DNA of 64,000 nucleotides from Candidatus Argoarchaeum ethanivorans (GTDB lineage Archaea; Halobacteriota; Methanosarcinia; Methanosarcinales; EX4572-44): NCBI GenBank assembly GCA_004193545.1, contig RPGO01000040.1, positions 1 to 64,000 of the forward strand, read 5' to 3'. Shown piece by piece: positions 35,314 to 45,077 of this stretch (position 1 is its first letter; each line of letters starts with the position of its first letter). The notes under the pieces were generated by a model. It saw only the letters and a program-made list of their open reading frames with translations, ran no database searches and was not told where the DNA came from. The position numbers and the translations under genes were made by a program.

Positions 35314-37173
35314 ATGGCAGCATTGAGCGGCGTCAATTTGTTTTTCGCACTGCTTGCAGGTTACATTATTTTACTGGTTTTAATTGGCTTTGCATCATAC
35401 AAACGGCAGCATTCCATGGTCGACTTCTGGCTTGCTGGCAGAAGTTTGAGTGCTTTTAACATCGGGCTTTCGGCTGCGGCATCATGGCTTACTGCAGGTG
35501 CACTGCTTTTCGTCAGCGGGTTATTTGTTTTAATTGGTATTGGCTCTATCTGGATTTTTGTAGTACCTAACATTCTCGCATTACTGCTTATCGCTGCAAT
35601 ATCAAAGAAAATAAAAAATACGCCGGCTCTTACCCAGCCAGAACTTCTTGAAATACGATATAATTCAAAGATCCGTGCACCTGTGGCACTCATTATCACG
35701 GCAACAATGGTGCTTTTTTCAGTTTCCGACTTTAAAGGATTCCAGTACGTCCTCGGGGTTTTCTATGGCATTCCCCCATACCATGCTGTATTGATTATGG
35801 CTTCTGTAATCAGTGTCTATATTCTTCTTGGCGGGTTTCGTGCTGTTATATGGACCGACTCCATCCAGTTCATTTTCTTAGCTCTTACAGCAGTATCGGT
35901 TGGTGTTATTGCATTATACCTGCCGCTGGAGCCGGCTAACATAAACGATGCTGTAAACAGGGCTGGCACACTACTCAATGGAATGGATTCTACATGGTAC
36001 AATCCTTTTTTCCTTGGTGGTGTCAGCGGTGCACTGATACTGATGCTTGCACTTCTTCCGGGTTGGATGGTAGAACAGGATCCATGGCAGCGGGTACTTG
36101 CAGCACGCGATATCAAATCTGCAAGAAGAGGAATGATACTTGGTGCATTTTTACTTGCTCTCGTATTTGCAGCATGTCTTGCAGCAGCGATCGGACTTCG
36201 AAATATCTACGCAATACCAGCAAGTGTGCCTGAAGCAGAACAACTTTATCTCCAGTTCATCCTCGATCACTTCTCACCTGTTGTTATCGCACTTTTCGCT
36301 GCAGGGTTTGCAGCAGCTTCCATGTCCTGTACAGACACATTTACAACCTCTGGTGCATCCTGCCTGAGCCGTGACATCTATCAGCGGCACCTGTATCCAG
36401 GTGCAACAGAGTACCACATGCAGTGGATAAACCGCCTGCTAATAGTTCTGTTAATCGCAATAGCAGCCGTAGTGTCGCTATATGTCGAAAGCATACTTGA
36501 GGCGGTAATTATTGCAACAGTCATCGCAACGTCCTCTTACTTCTTCCCGATCATGGGTGGCCTCTTCTGGAAGCGTGCCAACAGTTGTGGTGCGCTCTCG
36601 GCATTAATTATAGGTGGCGGAAGCCAGATAGCTCTTATAGCTTATGAATTCACACATCAGATACGCCTTGAACAGATACATCCACTTCTAACAGAACATG
36701 GCGTACTGGTTGGGCTTGGACTCAGTGCAGTGTCTTTCATCAGCATTTCACTGGTAACACAGCCACCACCGCAACAGAACACACAACCGTTCTTCTTCTC
36801 AGAAGCAACCTCAAAAACACAAACAGAGCCAGTAGAGCCACAGGCAATACTACTGGACATAAAGAGGCAAATCACAGGAGAGCGAGCACATCTTACACTT
36901 ACCATCCCCTCACCGCAAAATCTCGACTGGAAACAATTCACACAAACACTGCAAAAAATCAACCCACGATGGACTACTCCGGCAGGATCAAACACCATCT
37001 ACAGACAAATACACCATGACCTTTTAACCTGTATAAACATCACACGTGGCACAGATACACAGATCTGGCTAACCAGCGAACCATCAGTACGCCAGATGCA
37101 AGAGCTCGAAAACGAAATCTATCAAGCACACGAAGAAATCATAGAAGCAATAGACATGAGAGTTGAATTTTGA
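35314..37173 (+). CDS. Sodium/solute symporter with C-terminal extension
   Basis: Member of the SSS/PutP family with about 13 membrane helices over residues 1-480, including FWLAGRSLSAFNIGLSAAAS at the Na-site helix and FAAGFAAASMSCTDTFTTSG around helix 8. Substrate (amino acid, sugar, organic acid) cannot be told. Residues about 490-619 are a hydrophilic tail with a Pro/Gln/Thr-rich linker and a small alpha/beta segment (RAHLTLTIPSPQNLDWKQF). The tail is longer than in PutP and could be a cytoplasmic sensor domain. No partner gene is adjacent. A TATA-like ATTTTATTTG lies at 35280-35289. Confidence 0.85.
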   Translation: MAALSGVNLFFALLAGYIILLVLIGFASYKRQHSMVDFWLAGRSLSAFNIGLSAAASWLTAGALLFVSGLFVLIGIGSIWIFVVPNILALLLIAAISKKIKNTPALTQPELLEIRYNSKIRAPVALIITATMVLFSVSDFKGFQYVLGVFYGIPPYHAVLIMASVISVYILLGGFRAVIWTDSIQFIFLALTAVSVGVIALYLPLEPANINDAVNRAGTLLNGMDSTWYNPFFLGGVSGALILMLALLPGWMVEQDPWQRVLAARDIKSARRGMILGAFLLALVFAACLAAAIGLRNIYAIPASVPEAEQLYLQFILDHFSPVVIALFAAGFAAASMSCTDTFTTSGASCLSRDIYQRHLYPGATEYHMQWINRLLIVLLIAIAAVVSLYVESILEAVIIATVIATSSYFFPIMGGLFWKRANSCGALSALIIGGGSQIALIAYEFTHQIRLEQIHPLLTEHGVLVGLGLSAVSFISISLVTQPPPQQNTQPFFFSEATSKTQTEPVEPQAILLDIKRQITGERAHLTLTIPSPQNLDWKQFTQTLQKINPRWTTPAGSNTIYRQIHHDLLTCINITRGTDTQIWLTSEPSVRQMQELENEIYQAHEEIIEAIDMRVEF

Positions 37174-37278
37174 CGGGCTTTTAGATATCATGAAAAAGAT
37201 AATTCCGGGCAAATCTAAAAAATGAATTTGACCAGAGCCTTTCAAAGCTTAAACCGCTGATGGACAGGATTTAAAAAA

Positions 37279-37380
37279 CAGATTGGCTGATCGATCAGGT
37301 AGTGTATAGGTTGTACGGGCTAACCGACAAAGAGCTTGAAGTTCTTCAAAATAATCGATCTCAGAAGGAAGCACGATAGA
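37279..37380 (+). pseudogene. C-terminal fossil of a type IIG/Eco57I-like restriction-modification protein
   Basis: The frame reads LIDQVVYRLYGLTDKELEVL and ends about ten residues later at a TAG. This is the usual tail of large Eco57I/PglX-type methylases (pattern IDxLVYxLYGLTxEE). No upstream body remains. It marks a lost restriction or phage-defence gene between the symporter and the helicase. The rest of 37174-37479 shows nothing else. Confidence 0.5.
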
Positions 37381-37479
37381 AGTGAGAGAATTTCATAATT
37401 CGTATTTATAAAAATAGCTCGAGCTTCTAACTGAAACGTTGAGAAGAGCCTTTATAGTATTGTGTTTGTCATTGGTGCG

Positions 37480-39645
37480 ATGGATGATAGTTTTTTGTCA
37501 TATTTTCCAAAATCTACTTATTACCCATACCAAAGCGAAGCAATGGAAAAAATCTATGATGCACTGCTTCGTGGGCAGTTTGTGTTGTTCGAGGGTGCCT
37601 GCGGAACCGGGAAGACATTAAGCTCGCTTGTTCCGGCACTCAGTGTCGGTGAAAAACTGGGAAAAGTGGTGTTGATTGCAACCAACGTTCATCAACAAAT
37701 GGAGCAATTCATTACAGAAGCCAAAGAAATTAAACACAGGAAAAATGTCAATGTTGTGGTGTTAACCGGCAAGATGTTGATGTGCCCGCATCCTGACATG
37801 GATTATGATCGCTGCAAACTACTTCGTGAGAATACTTTTGAGCTGGTCGAAGCTGAAAAGGATGCTGGCAGCCTCAATACCCAGCTCAAAGCACTCAATA
37901 AAAAATACAAGGATACACAGGATGCTGAACTGGTCGATCTTCGAAATGCGATTGCAAGAGATGCCGATGAAGAGAGAGAGAAGTGCCGAACACTTAGCAC
38001 CGTATCCTGCAATGAATTATACGAACTCTTAAAATCCGACAGCACCGCGGGTTTTCGGGAATGGTTGTTCAGTACGGTTCGCCATCCGGAAGAGATAGCA
38101 GGATGGGCGTATGAACATGGGGTGTGCGGCTATGAACTTTTAAAACGTGAAATAAAAAATGCCAATCTTATTATTTGTAATTATCACCATTTATTAAACG
38201 CTGATATATTCGATAACGTTCTTGGCTGGATCGAACGCACCCCAGACGACATCATCACAATCTTTGATGAAGCTCACAATATCGAGTCGGCGGCAAGAAG
38301 CCATTCTTCTTTAATGTTATCTGAGACAACACTGGATCGAGCGTTTGTTGAGATTGTCGAGCACCGGGTTAACGATACAGAACAGGTCGGTTTGTTTTTT
38401 TCAGTTGTTAAGAAACTCATCCATGATGCATACGAATCACGTTTACAGTTTGGAGAGCGTGAGCGTTTCACTGAACGCTGGCAGGATATGCGTATTTCAG
38501 ATCCTGCCACGAGAGAGGACTTGTTCAAAGAAAAACTTAAAAAAACGATGGCAGAGTCAGGATTTACCAATGCTGTTATAGATGCTGCCATTAAACTTGG
38601 AAGTGAGTTTGAAAAACAATACAAAAAAGAGTTTAAAATTGGACGAACGAAGATTCTAAAATCCTCCTCCACTCTTATTGCAGCAGTCTTTCTCTACAAT
38701 TATCTTTCAAATACAAGCGAATACTATCCTATCCTGAATGTGCGTAGAATCGATAACAAGCTTGCTGGCAGACTTGAGTTGTTTATCAGCATACCCCGTC
38801 ACATAACAAAGCCATTGTTTGAAACGCTGCACAGTGGCGTACTAATGTCTGCAACGCTCCGCCCATTTGACATGGTGAAAAACACACTTGGGATTACGAG
38901 GGATACTGTAGAGCTTGCTTTTGGACTTACTTTTCCAAGAGAGCGAAGACGTATGCTTGCAGTAGAAGTTCCGCCCCTGTTTGCAAAGGACAGGGATAAT
39001 CCTGAGATAATAAAAGAGGTAACAGCAGTAATCACAGATATCATACATGAAACCCCGGGAAATGTGATACTGTTTTTTCAAAGTGCCAGGGAGGCTTTGC
39101 AATATTATCAAAACCTTCAACCCGAGGTACCAATGTTCCTTGATGAGATTGGCATATCTGCTCAAAGTGTCAGAGAGAAATTTTTTAAGATTGGAGAAGA
39201 TGAAGGTAAAGCAGTGTTAATTACCTACCTGTGGGGGACGCTTACTGAAGGTGTTGACTACCATAATGGACGCTCTCGCTGTGTGGTTGTTATAGGTGTT
39301 GGCTATCCAGCGCTAAATGATCGAATGCGTGCAATCGAATCTGCTTACGAGGTTGAGTTTGGGAATGGCTGGAACTATGCTGTCCAGGTACCTACCATCA
39401 GAAAGGTACGGCAGGCGATGGGACGTGTGATTCGCTCTCCACAGGATTTTGGACTTCAGGTACTGCTTGATGCTCGCTATACTGCCGGATCTGCAAAAAA
39501 GCTCAGGAAATACTCGGTACATAATGCTTTTCCAGAAGATGAGCGCCTGGAGATTATTGATGTTGTGCCGCACCGGGTAAAGTACGCTGTAATGAATTTC
39601 TTCTCTGACCTGCAAAGCTTACGCTTTGCAGAAGGTAACCAGTAA
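37480..39645 (+). CDS. XPD/Rad3-like (DinG-type) superfamily 2 DNA helicase
   Basis: A 721-residue helicase. Walker A is EGACGTGKTLSS near residue 36, DEAH-box FDEAHNIES near 265, GVLMSATLRP near 450, and motif VI QAMGRVIRSPQDFG near 645. Between motifs I and II there are Cys residues (CPHPDMDYDRC, TVSCNELYE, HGVCGYELL) that could bind the 4Fe-4S cluster of XPD-like helicases. Role by family: unwinding in repair or recombination, 5'-3'. ATG 37480 is chosen over GTG 37462 because GGTG precedes it. The C-terminus (LQSLRFAEGNQ) is encoded by a hairpin repeat (39610-39631), so that repeat has become coding. Confidence 0.87.
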   Translation: MDDSFLSYFPKSTYYPYQSEAMEKIYDALLRGQFVLFEGACGTGKTLSSLVPALSVGEKLGKVVLIATNVHQQMEQFITEAKEIKHRKNVNVVVLTGKMLMCPHPDMDYDRCKLLRENTFELVEAEKDAGSLNTQLKALNKKYKDTQDAELVDLRNAIARDADEEREKCRTLSTVSCNELYELLKSDSTAGFREWLFSTVRHPEEIAGWAYEHGVCGYELLKREIKNANLIICNYHHLLNADIFDNVLGWIERTPDDIITIFDEAHNIESAARSHSSLMLSETTLDRAFVEIVEHRVNDTEQVGLFFSVVKKLIHDAYESRLQFGERERFTERWQDMRISDPATREDLFKEKLKKTMAESGFTNAVIDAAIKLGSEFEKQYKKEFKIGRTKILKSSSTLIAAVFLYNYLSNTSEYYPILNVRRIDNKLAGRLELFISIPRHITKPLFETLHSGVLMSATLRPFDMVKNTLGITRDTVELAFGLTFPRERRRMLAVEVPPLFAKDRDNPEIIKEVTAVITDIIHETPGNVILFFQSAREALQYYQNLQPEVPMFLDEIGISAQSVREKFFKIGEDEGKAVLITYLWGTLTEGVDYHNGRSRCVVVIGVGYPALNDRMRAIESAYEVEFGNGWNYAVQVPTIRKVRQAMGRVIRSPQDFGLQVLLDARYTAGSAKKLRKYSVHNAFPEDERLEIIDVVPHRVKYAVMNFFSDLQSLRFAEGNQ

Positions 39646-39716
39646 TTCTCGACTGCAAAGCTACGCTTTCGCAGAATTACCGACAACCTCTGATTCTCGA
39701 TTACGCAGTAATCGAG
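39610..39716. repeat. Hairpin repeats between helicase and znuA
   Basis: CTGCAAAGC-TTAC-GCTTTGCAG (39610-39631) lies in the last codons of the helicase gene, an imperfect palindrome follows at 39652-39676, and CTCGATTAC-GCA-GTAATCGAG is at 39696-39716. They belong to the same dispersed family as those at 1145, 14082 and 42550. Confidence 0.7.
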
Positions 39717-39770
39717 TTACATAATATTTATTAGCAAGAGTTACTATTGACCATTCTGGTGAAAAATACA

Positions 39771-40640
39771 ATGGACAAAAAACAAGCAATCATGGCTGCC
39801 ATTGTTGTACCACTAATCATTTGTGCTGCCGCCAGTGCATACTTTTTTATTGGATCGCTGGAGGAAGAAAACAAAGACAACCAAACTATTGTAATCGTCA
39901 CAATCGTTCCCCAGCAGGAATTTGTGGAAAAGGTTGGAGGAGACCGGGTCCACGTTACTGTTATGGTTCCACCGGGTGCAAGCCCCCATACTTATGAACC
40001 AACACCAGGCATGATGAAAGAGGTTACAAAAGCAGAGATGTATGCTAAGGTGGGATCAGGTGTTGAGTTTGAGAACAACTGGATGGAAAAGATCATTAGC
40101 AATAACAGGAATATGAATATTGTAGATTGTTCAGAAGGAATTACAAAGATGGGAAACGACCCACATATCTGGAACTCTCCTGTTAATGCAAAAATTATGG
40201 TAGAAAACATTTGCAACGGACTTGTTAAGATTGATCCTGACAATGCAGACTATTACACTCAAAACAAAGATAATTACCTAAAAGAGTTGGATACTCTTAA
40301 TGAATACATCCACCACAAACTCGACGGATTCAGTAACCGGGTCTTTATGACGTATCATCCATCTTTTGGATATTTTGCAGAGGAATACAATTTGACACAA
40401 CTTGCAGTCGAATACGGTGGCAAAGAGCCAACTCCACAGGTCGTACAGGATTCTATAGATGAGTCTACCCGGTATAATCTCAAGTATGTATTTGTAGCAC
40501 CAGAGTTCGCAGCAGAACCTTGCAAGACCATTGCAAGGGCAATTGGTGGAGAAACAGCATCAATGGATCCGCTTGCCAGGAATTACACATCAAATATGGA
40601 ACAAATAGCAGACTCTCTTGCATTAGAGTTTGAAGAATAA
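39771..40640 (+). CDS. znuA: Metal ABC transporter substrate-binding protein (ZnuA-like)
   Basis: Cluster A-I solute-binding protein for Zn or Mn, anchored by an N-terminal hydrophobic helix (AIVVPLIICAAASAYFFIG). Metal ligands are His in GASPHTYEP (near residue 70), His in NDPHIWNSP and His in MTYHPSFGYFAEEY; a late acidic residue in FVAPEFAAE completes the set. The His-rich loop of ZnuA is missing, so Mn or another divalent metal is equally possible. ATG 39771 has GGTGA 8 bases upstream; a TTG at 39747 is less likely. First gene of the transporter operon. Confidence 0.87.
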   Translation: MDKKQAIMAAIVVPLIICAAASAYFFIGSLEEENKDNQTIVIVTIVPQQEFVEKVGGDRVHVTVMVPPGASPHTYEPTPGMMKEVTKAEMYAKVGSGVEFENNWMEKIISNNRNMNIVDCSEGITKMGNDPHIWNSPVNAKIMVENICNGLVKIDPDNADYYTQNKDNYLKELDTLNEYIHHKLDGFSNRVFMTYHPSFGYFAEEYNLTQLAVEYGGKEPTPQVVQDSIDESTRYNLKYVFVAPEFAAEPCKTIARAIGGETASMDPLARNYTSNMEQIADSLALEFEE

Positions 40641-40682
40641 ACTTGTAAAATTACAAGTACAGGTTTGTCCATTTCGTTGTTT

Positions 40683-41435
40683 ATGAAAAAAGAGGTAGTA
40701 AGATTGGAAAATGTATGGGTGCACTATAATCGTGTGCCGATACTGGAGGGAATCAACCTTACTATATATCAGCATGATTTTCTTGGAATCATAGGACCAA
40801 ATGGTGGAGGAAAGAGCACTTTACTTAAAGTAATTCTTGGACTGATTAAGCCTGACAAAGGGGAAATTAAGGTTTTTGGCCGCCCTCCTGAAAAAAGTAG
40901 AGAACGCATAGGGTATCTTTCTCAATACAAAGCCTTCGATAGAGAGTTCCCAATCAGTGTCTGGGATGTAGTACTGATGGCGCGGATGGGTTTGTATGAA
41001 ATGTTTAAACGATACAGCGAAAAAGATAAAAAATTGGCTGAAAGTGCACTAAAAACCGTAGAAATGCTCAATTATAAAGATAGACAAATCGGGACGCTTT
41101 CAGGAGGGCAGCAGCAGCGCGTTTTAATTGCGAGAGCTCTTGTATCCAATCCGGAATTGTTACTGCTGGACGAGCCAACTGCTGGTATTGACGCAGCTGC
41201 CCAGCGGGAATTCTATGAATTGTTGAAGAAATTAAATGAAAAAACAACAATCGTGCTGGTATCCCATGACCTTACTGCAGTGTCTGTTTATGTAGATAAG
41301 ATTGCATGTCTTAATCGCAAGCTATTCTATCACAACTCAAAGGAAATACGTCCGGAAGATATCGAAGCCACCTACCAGTGCCCCATCGAATTGATCGCCC
41401 ACGGTGTCCCGCACAGAGTGTTAAAGGAGCACTGA
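40683..41435 (+). CDS. znuC: Metal ABC transporter ATP-binding protein (ZnuC-like)
   Basis: ABC ATPase with Walker A GPNGGGKST (near residue 39), Q-loop LSQYKAFDRE, signature LSGGQQQRV, Walker B LLLLDEPTAGID and switch His VSHDLTAV. It powers uptake with ZnuA and ZnuB. The start is ATG 40683; an in-frame TTG at 40665 is possible. It ends 5 bases before the znuB start. Confidence 0.92.
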   Translation: MKKEVVRLENVWVHYNRVPILEGINLTIYQHDFLGIIGPNGGGKSTLLKVILGLIKPDKGEIKVFGRPPEKSRERIGYLSQYKAFDREFPISVWDVVLMARMGLYEMFKRYSEKDKKLAESALKTVEMLNYKDRQIGTLSGGQQQRVLIARALVSNPELLLLDEPTAGIDAAAQREFYELLKKLNEKTTIVLVSHDLTAVSVYVDKIACLNRKLFYHNSKEIRPEDIEATYQCPIELIAHGVPHRVLKEH

Positions 41436-41440
41436 GTACC

Positions 41441-42247
41441 ATGATAGAGTCGCTACAATACGAATTCATGCAGAATGCACTGGCTGCAGGACTTCTGGCA
41501 AGCATCGTATGCGGAATCATTGGTGTCTATGTAGTGGTGAATAGAATGGTCTTTATCAGTGGCGGAATCGCTCATACTGCTTTTGGAGGGGTGGGCTTAA
41601 GTTTTTTTCTTGGTATAAGTCCTATGATTGGGGCTTTGTTCTTTGCTATTGCTTCTGCTCTCGGTATTGGCATGATCAGTAAAAAAACGAAGTTGCCAGA
41701 GGATACAGCAATCGGAATCTTATGGGCTGTGGGGATGGCGTTGGGCGTAATCTTCATTGGCTTGACTCCTGGCTATGTTCCGGGAATATCAACTTATCTC
41801 TTTGGGAATATTTTAATTGTATCCTCTGGTGATCTCCACCTGATGCTTGTTCTGGTTACTGTCATCGTATCAGTGATATTTCTGCTATACAAAGGGTTCT
41901 TTGCACTTTCCTTTGATGAGGAATTCGGAGGGTTAAGGGGCATTCCTACTGGTTACCTGTATTTTCTCCTTCTATGTCTAATTGCTTTATCCGTAATAGT
42001 TATGATGCAGGCGGTAGGCATTATTTTGGTGATAGCATTGTTAACGGTTCCAGCGGCGATAACCAAGCAGTTTACGTATAATATGAAAAAGATGATGATT
42101 TTTTCAATTTTACTGAGCATGGTTTTCACAGTGTGTGGTCTGTGGATTTCTTACGAACTGAATATAGCAAGTGGGGCGACGATTATCCTGGTTGCTGGGG
42201 TGGGTTTCGTCATTTCGTTATTGTTTAGTAAACGCTCGCTCTATTAA
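41441..42247 (+). CDS. znuB: Metal ABC transporter permease (ZnuB-like)
   Basis: A 268-residue ABC-3 family membrane protein with 8-9 helices. It begins MIESLQYEFMQNALAAGLLA and contains GGIAHTAFGGVGL, the conserved coupling segment after helix 2. ATG 41441 is chosen because GGAG lies upstream and the longer open frame overlaps znuC with non-membrane sequence. Confidence 0.92.
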   Translation: MIESLQYEFMQNALAAGLLASIVCGIIGVYVVVNRMVFISGGIAHTAFGGVGLSFFLGISPMIGALFFAIASALGIGMISKKTKLPEDTAIGILWAVGMALGVIFIGLTPGYVPGISTYLFGNILIVSSGDLHLMLVLVTVIVSVIFLLYKGFFALSFDEEFGGLRGIPTGYLYFLLLCLIALSVIVMMQAVGIILVIALLTVPAAITKQFTYNMKKMMIFSILLSMVFTVCGLWISYELNIASGATIILVAGVGFVISLLFSKRSLY

Positions 42248-42385
42248 GCGTCAACTAGCAGTTACACATTAACAAAATAAATAAAGTGAGGTCTTTGTGA
42301 GGAGATGTCGGTATGAAGCAAATAAAAAGCAAGGTTTTAGAAAAGATCGATGATATGGGCATAGGTATAACAAAAAAATTTACAA

Positions 42386-42456
42386 TGCACCGACCGGGAT
42401 TTGAACCCGGGTCATGGGCTTGGAAGGCCCATGTCATACCACTAGACTATCGGTGC
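42386..42456 (-). tRNA. tRNA-Gly (TCC)
   Basis: Acceptor arms GCACCGA/TCGGTGC, T-loop GGGTTCAAATCCC and anticodon loop CTTCCAA give anticodon TCC. No intron; CCA is not encoded. Confidence 0.93.
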
Positions 42457-42465
42457 CAGGTCAAG

Positions 42466-42540
42466 TGGGCCTGACCGGATTCGAACCGGTGACCACCCGG
42501 TTATGAGCCGGGGGCTCTAACCTGACTAAGCTACAGGCCC
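42466..42540 (-). tRNA. tRNA with CAT anticodon (Ile2 or elongator Met)
   Basis: Acceptor GGGCCTG/CAGGCCC, T-loop GGTTCGAATCC, anticodon loop CTCATAA. The G1-C72 end and the CCCGG anticodon stem favour the isoleucine-2 tRNA whose C34 is changed to agmatidine by TiaS, encoded 4 kb away. Elongator methionine is the alternative. Confidence 0.85.
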
Positions 42541-42549
42541 ATTTTAAGA

Positions 42550-42715
42550 AACTGCACAACCACACAACTTCGTTGTGCGGAACTGTACACAACGCGAGCA
42601 GAAATTACCAGCAACTGCACAACTTCGCTTTCGCAGAAGGCAACTTGTGACTCTTGATTGCGCTAGCAATCGAGTGCAGAAAACAACTCTTGACTACGCA
42701 AGTAGTAGAGTTGTT
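42550..42715. repeat. Array of hairpin repeats between tRNA genes
   Basis: At least four members of the dispersed hairpin family lie between tRNA genes: CACAACTTCGTTGTG (42560-42574), CTGCACAACTTCGCTTTCGCAG (imperfect), CTTGATTGCGCTAGCAATCGAG and ACTCTTGACTACGCAAGTAGTAGAGT. Loop and arm changes are partly compensated, as expected if the fold matters. Confidence 0.65.
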
Positions 42716-42719
42716 GATG

Positions 42720-42792
42720 CGCCGCCAACAGGACTCGAACCTGTGACGATCTGGTTAACAGCCAGACACTCTACCAACTGAGTTATAGCGGC
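42720..42792 (-). tRNA. tRNA-Asn (GTT)
   Basis: Acceptor GCCGCTA against TGGCGGC, T-loop GGTTCGAGTCC and anticodon loop CTGTTAA give anticodon GTT. No intron. Confidence 0.92.
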
Positions 42793-42897
42793 TCTGAATG
42801 CACTTAAATGTATATTGAAGTATAAACTTTGCTATGCCAATAGTCATAGAAACGTTTATACTTATCCTTTTGCATTAAATATACTGTTTTATAAATA

Positions 42898-42972
42898 TAA
42901 TTTGAAACTTTTATGGCATAAACCCTATGGGGAGACAGAAGGAGGTTTTTTGGTGGTAAAAGTGCATATCTG
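42898..42972. repeat. Dispersed intergenic element, copy 2
   Basis: Matches 31512-31586: GGCATAAACC, ATGGGGAGACAGAAGGAGG, TTTTTTGGTGGTAAAAGTGCAT. Here it lies 65 bases upstream of the DUF460 gene and ends in a purine-rich tract. A 65-codon frame (42815-43012) spans it but has no coding character outside this element. Confidence 0.6.
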
Positions 42973-43037
42973 TGAAGGGAAAGTTATAAAAAACAGACAC
43001 GGTTTAGTATAAATAAAAAATATGCAGGAGTGAAGTT

Positions 43038-45077
43038 GTGTTGGAGTTAGCAAGCACTATTTTTGGGGTTGACATATCAAAAGGCTCACCAAAAGGAAGG
43101 ACACCACCTCTTTATGCAGTGGTCATACTGAAAAACACAGGTGTTGAAAAACTGAGGATGCTGAGTAAATACAAACTACTGAAGCTAATACATGAGTACA
43201 AACCGGACATCATTGCAACCGACAATATCTACGAGCTTGCATCAGACAGAAAAGAGCTAACAAGCGACCTTCAAAAACTACCATCCAGTACAAGGATCGT
43301 TCAGGTAACCGGGGGAGAGCACAAGGGAAGCCTGCCGGGAATTGCTAAAGAATATGGAATTAGCATCAATCGATTTGATCCAGTGGACGAAGCATACGCA
43401 TGTGCTATGCTTGCTCAAATCGGGGTTGGAGATGTGCTTGAAGCTTTTGAGAATGCGACAAAGATAACGGTAACACGGGCACGATCTCTTGGACGGGGCG
43501 GCTGGAGTCAAAATCGATATCGAAGAAAAGTTCATGGGACAGTACGGGAGAAAACAAGAGACATAGAAGCATACCTCAAGGAATACGCATTAACACATCA
43601 TGCATCCTACACGCTTAAAGTAGTTCGGGGGTACGGAGGCTATAGCAGGGGAGAGTTCATTATCCAGGTGCCCAAAGACAAATTGCAAATACATGGTGGA
43701 CACTATGGAGATGCGCAGGTCGAAGTAAAAAGTATCGAAAAAGATCGTTTCAAATTTAAACCCCTGACTAAGCCAAAACACCCCTACATAATTATAGGAA
43801 TAGACCCTGGCACGACTACCGCAGTAGCAGCTCTAAAGCTTGACGGGGAACGGTTGTATCTTGGAAGTTCCCGCACAACAAGCACAGCAGATACCATTGA
43901 AACTCTTTCCAACCTTGGACGTCCACTTGTCATTGCAACCGATGTAAACCCAATACCGCATGGAGTGGAGCGAATACGCCGAAGCTTTAGCGCAGTGCCT
44001 TTCATTCCGCCAGAGTCGCTGAGTGTTGAAGAGAAGATTGAACTGACACAGGATACTCTATACGCAAATACGCACGAGCGTGATGCTCTTGCAGCAGCAT
44101 TGTGTGCATATAAAAAATACAAAAACAAGTTCGTTCAAATAGAGCGAAAACTTAGCAATTATGCAAATTCAGATGAAATAAAAGCAAAAGTCGTAAAAGG
44201 CGAGTCGATAGATGCAGCACTGATGCAGTACACAGCGTCAAAACCAAAAACAATACGAGTCAAAAAAACAGTAAAATTCAGGGTCCGGGATGAAACAGCA
44301 GCAACCAGACAAAAAGAGGAAGAGCAACTAAGTATTTTAAAAGAATACATCGACGACTTACAAAAACAAATAACAAATAAAGACCTTGAAATTAAAACAC
44401 TTCACAACAAACTAAAAACACTTCGCACAAAAGAATACAAGAAACTTAAAAGGGACAAAGAAATACAAATTCGAAGCAAGAAAATAAAATACCTATCAAT
44501 TGAAGTGCAGCGAAAAGAAGATAAAATCAGGGAATTGCGAGATCGAAACAGCAGAATAAGGCAGATGAGAAGGCTTGAAATGACCGGATACGCTACACCG
44601 GTAAAAATTGTTGAGTCGTTTACCAGAGATAGCATACAACAAACAAAAGATGCCAGTGGAATAAAAAAAGGAGATGTACTGTTAATAATGGATGCAAGCG
44701 GGGGCGGAACAGCTACTGCTAACATCTTAAAACAACTACAGGTTAAAGCAGTCGCAACCTACAGTGAAATGTCACATGTTGCAGAACAACAATTATTTAT
44801 CAACAATATACCAGTATTTTCTGCAGTACAACTAAATATTAAAAGAGAGAATGAATTTGCAATAGCAACTACAGAGGATATTACGCAGGCAATCACAGAA
44901 TGGAAGAAAAATGCAGAAAAATACCGATACAACCAGAAACGGGAATGGTTACAGCAGCTAATAAAAGAGTACCAGGGCAAGCGAAAAAAAGAACTGAAAA
45001 AACAAGGAGGAGGTAACGGTAAATGGTGTGGAGAATCGATAAGCAGTACAAGCATGCACAAAGATACCGGGAAATAA
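43038..45077 (+). CDS. DUF460 family archaeal protein
   Basis: A 679-residue protein of a family restricted to archaea and without established function. Residues about 1-150 and 250-380 contain RNase H-like acidic strands (FGVDISKGSP and IIGIDPGTTTAVAAL). A basic segment lies near 150-180 (SLGRGGWSQNRYRRKVHGTV). A long coiled coil spans about 415-520 (rich in K, E, L, Q), and the C-terminal domain contains DVLLIMDASGGGTATAN. The start is GTG with GGAGTG upstream. It overlaps the next gene by 55 bases, suggesting co-expression with the kinase and TiaS. The RNase H-like folds suggest a nucleic-acid or resolvase-like role, but this is inference. Confidence 0.85.
   Translation: MLELASTIFGVDISKGSPKGRTPPLYAVVILKNTGVEKLRMLSKYKLLKLIHEYKPDIIATDNIYELASDRKELTSDLQKLPSSTRIVQVTGGEHKGSLPGIAKEYGISINRFDPVDEAYACAMLAQIGVGDVLEAFENATKITVTRARSLGRGGWSQNRYRRKVHGTVREKTRDIEAYLKEYALTHHASYTLKVVRGYGGYSRGEFIIQVPKDKLQIHGGHYGDAQVEVKSIEKDRFKFKPLTKPKHPYIIIGIDPGTTTAVAALKLDGERLYLGSSRTTSTADTIETLSNLGRPLVIATDVNPIPHGVERIRRSFSAVPFIPPESLSVEEKIELTQDTLYANTHERDALAAALCAYKKYKNKFVQIERKLSNYANSDEIKAKVVKGESIDAALMQYTASKPKTIRVKKTVKFRVRDETAATRQKEEEQLSILKEYIDDLQKQITNKDLEIKTLHNKLKTLRTKEYKKLKRDKEIQIRSKKIKYLSIEVQRKEDKIRELRDRNSRIRQMRRLEMTGYATPVKIVESFTRDSIQQTKDASGIKKGDVLLIMDASGGGTATANILKQLQVKAVATYSEMSHVAEQQLFINNIPVFSAVQLNIKRENEFAIATTEDITQAITEWKKNAEKYRYNQKREWLQQLIKEYQGKRKKELKKQGGGNGKWCGESISSTSMHKDTGK

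Noticed and set aside
42815-43012. 65-codon frame upstream of the DUF460 gene
   Set aside because: Only the shared intergenic element gives it any conservation, and the other copy has a stop in the same frame.
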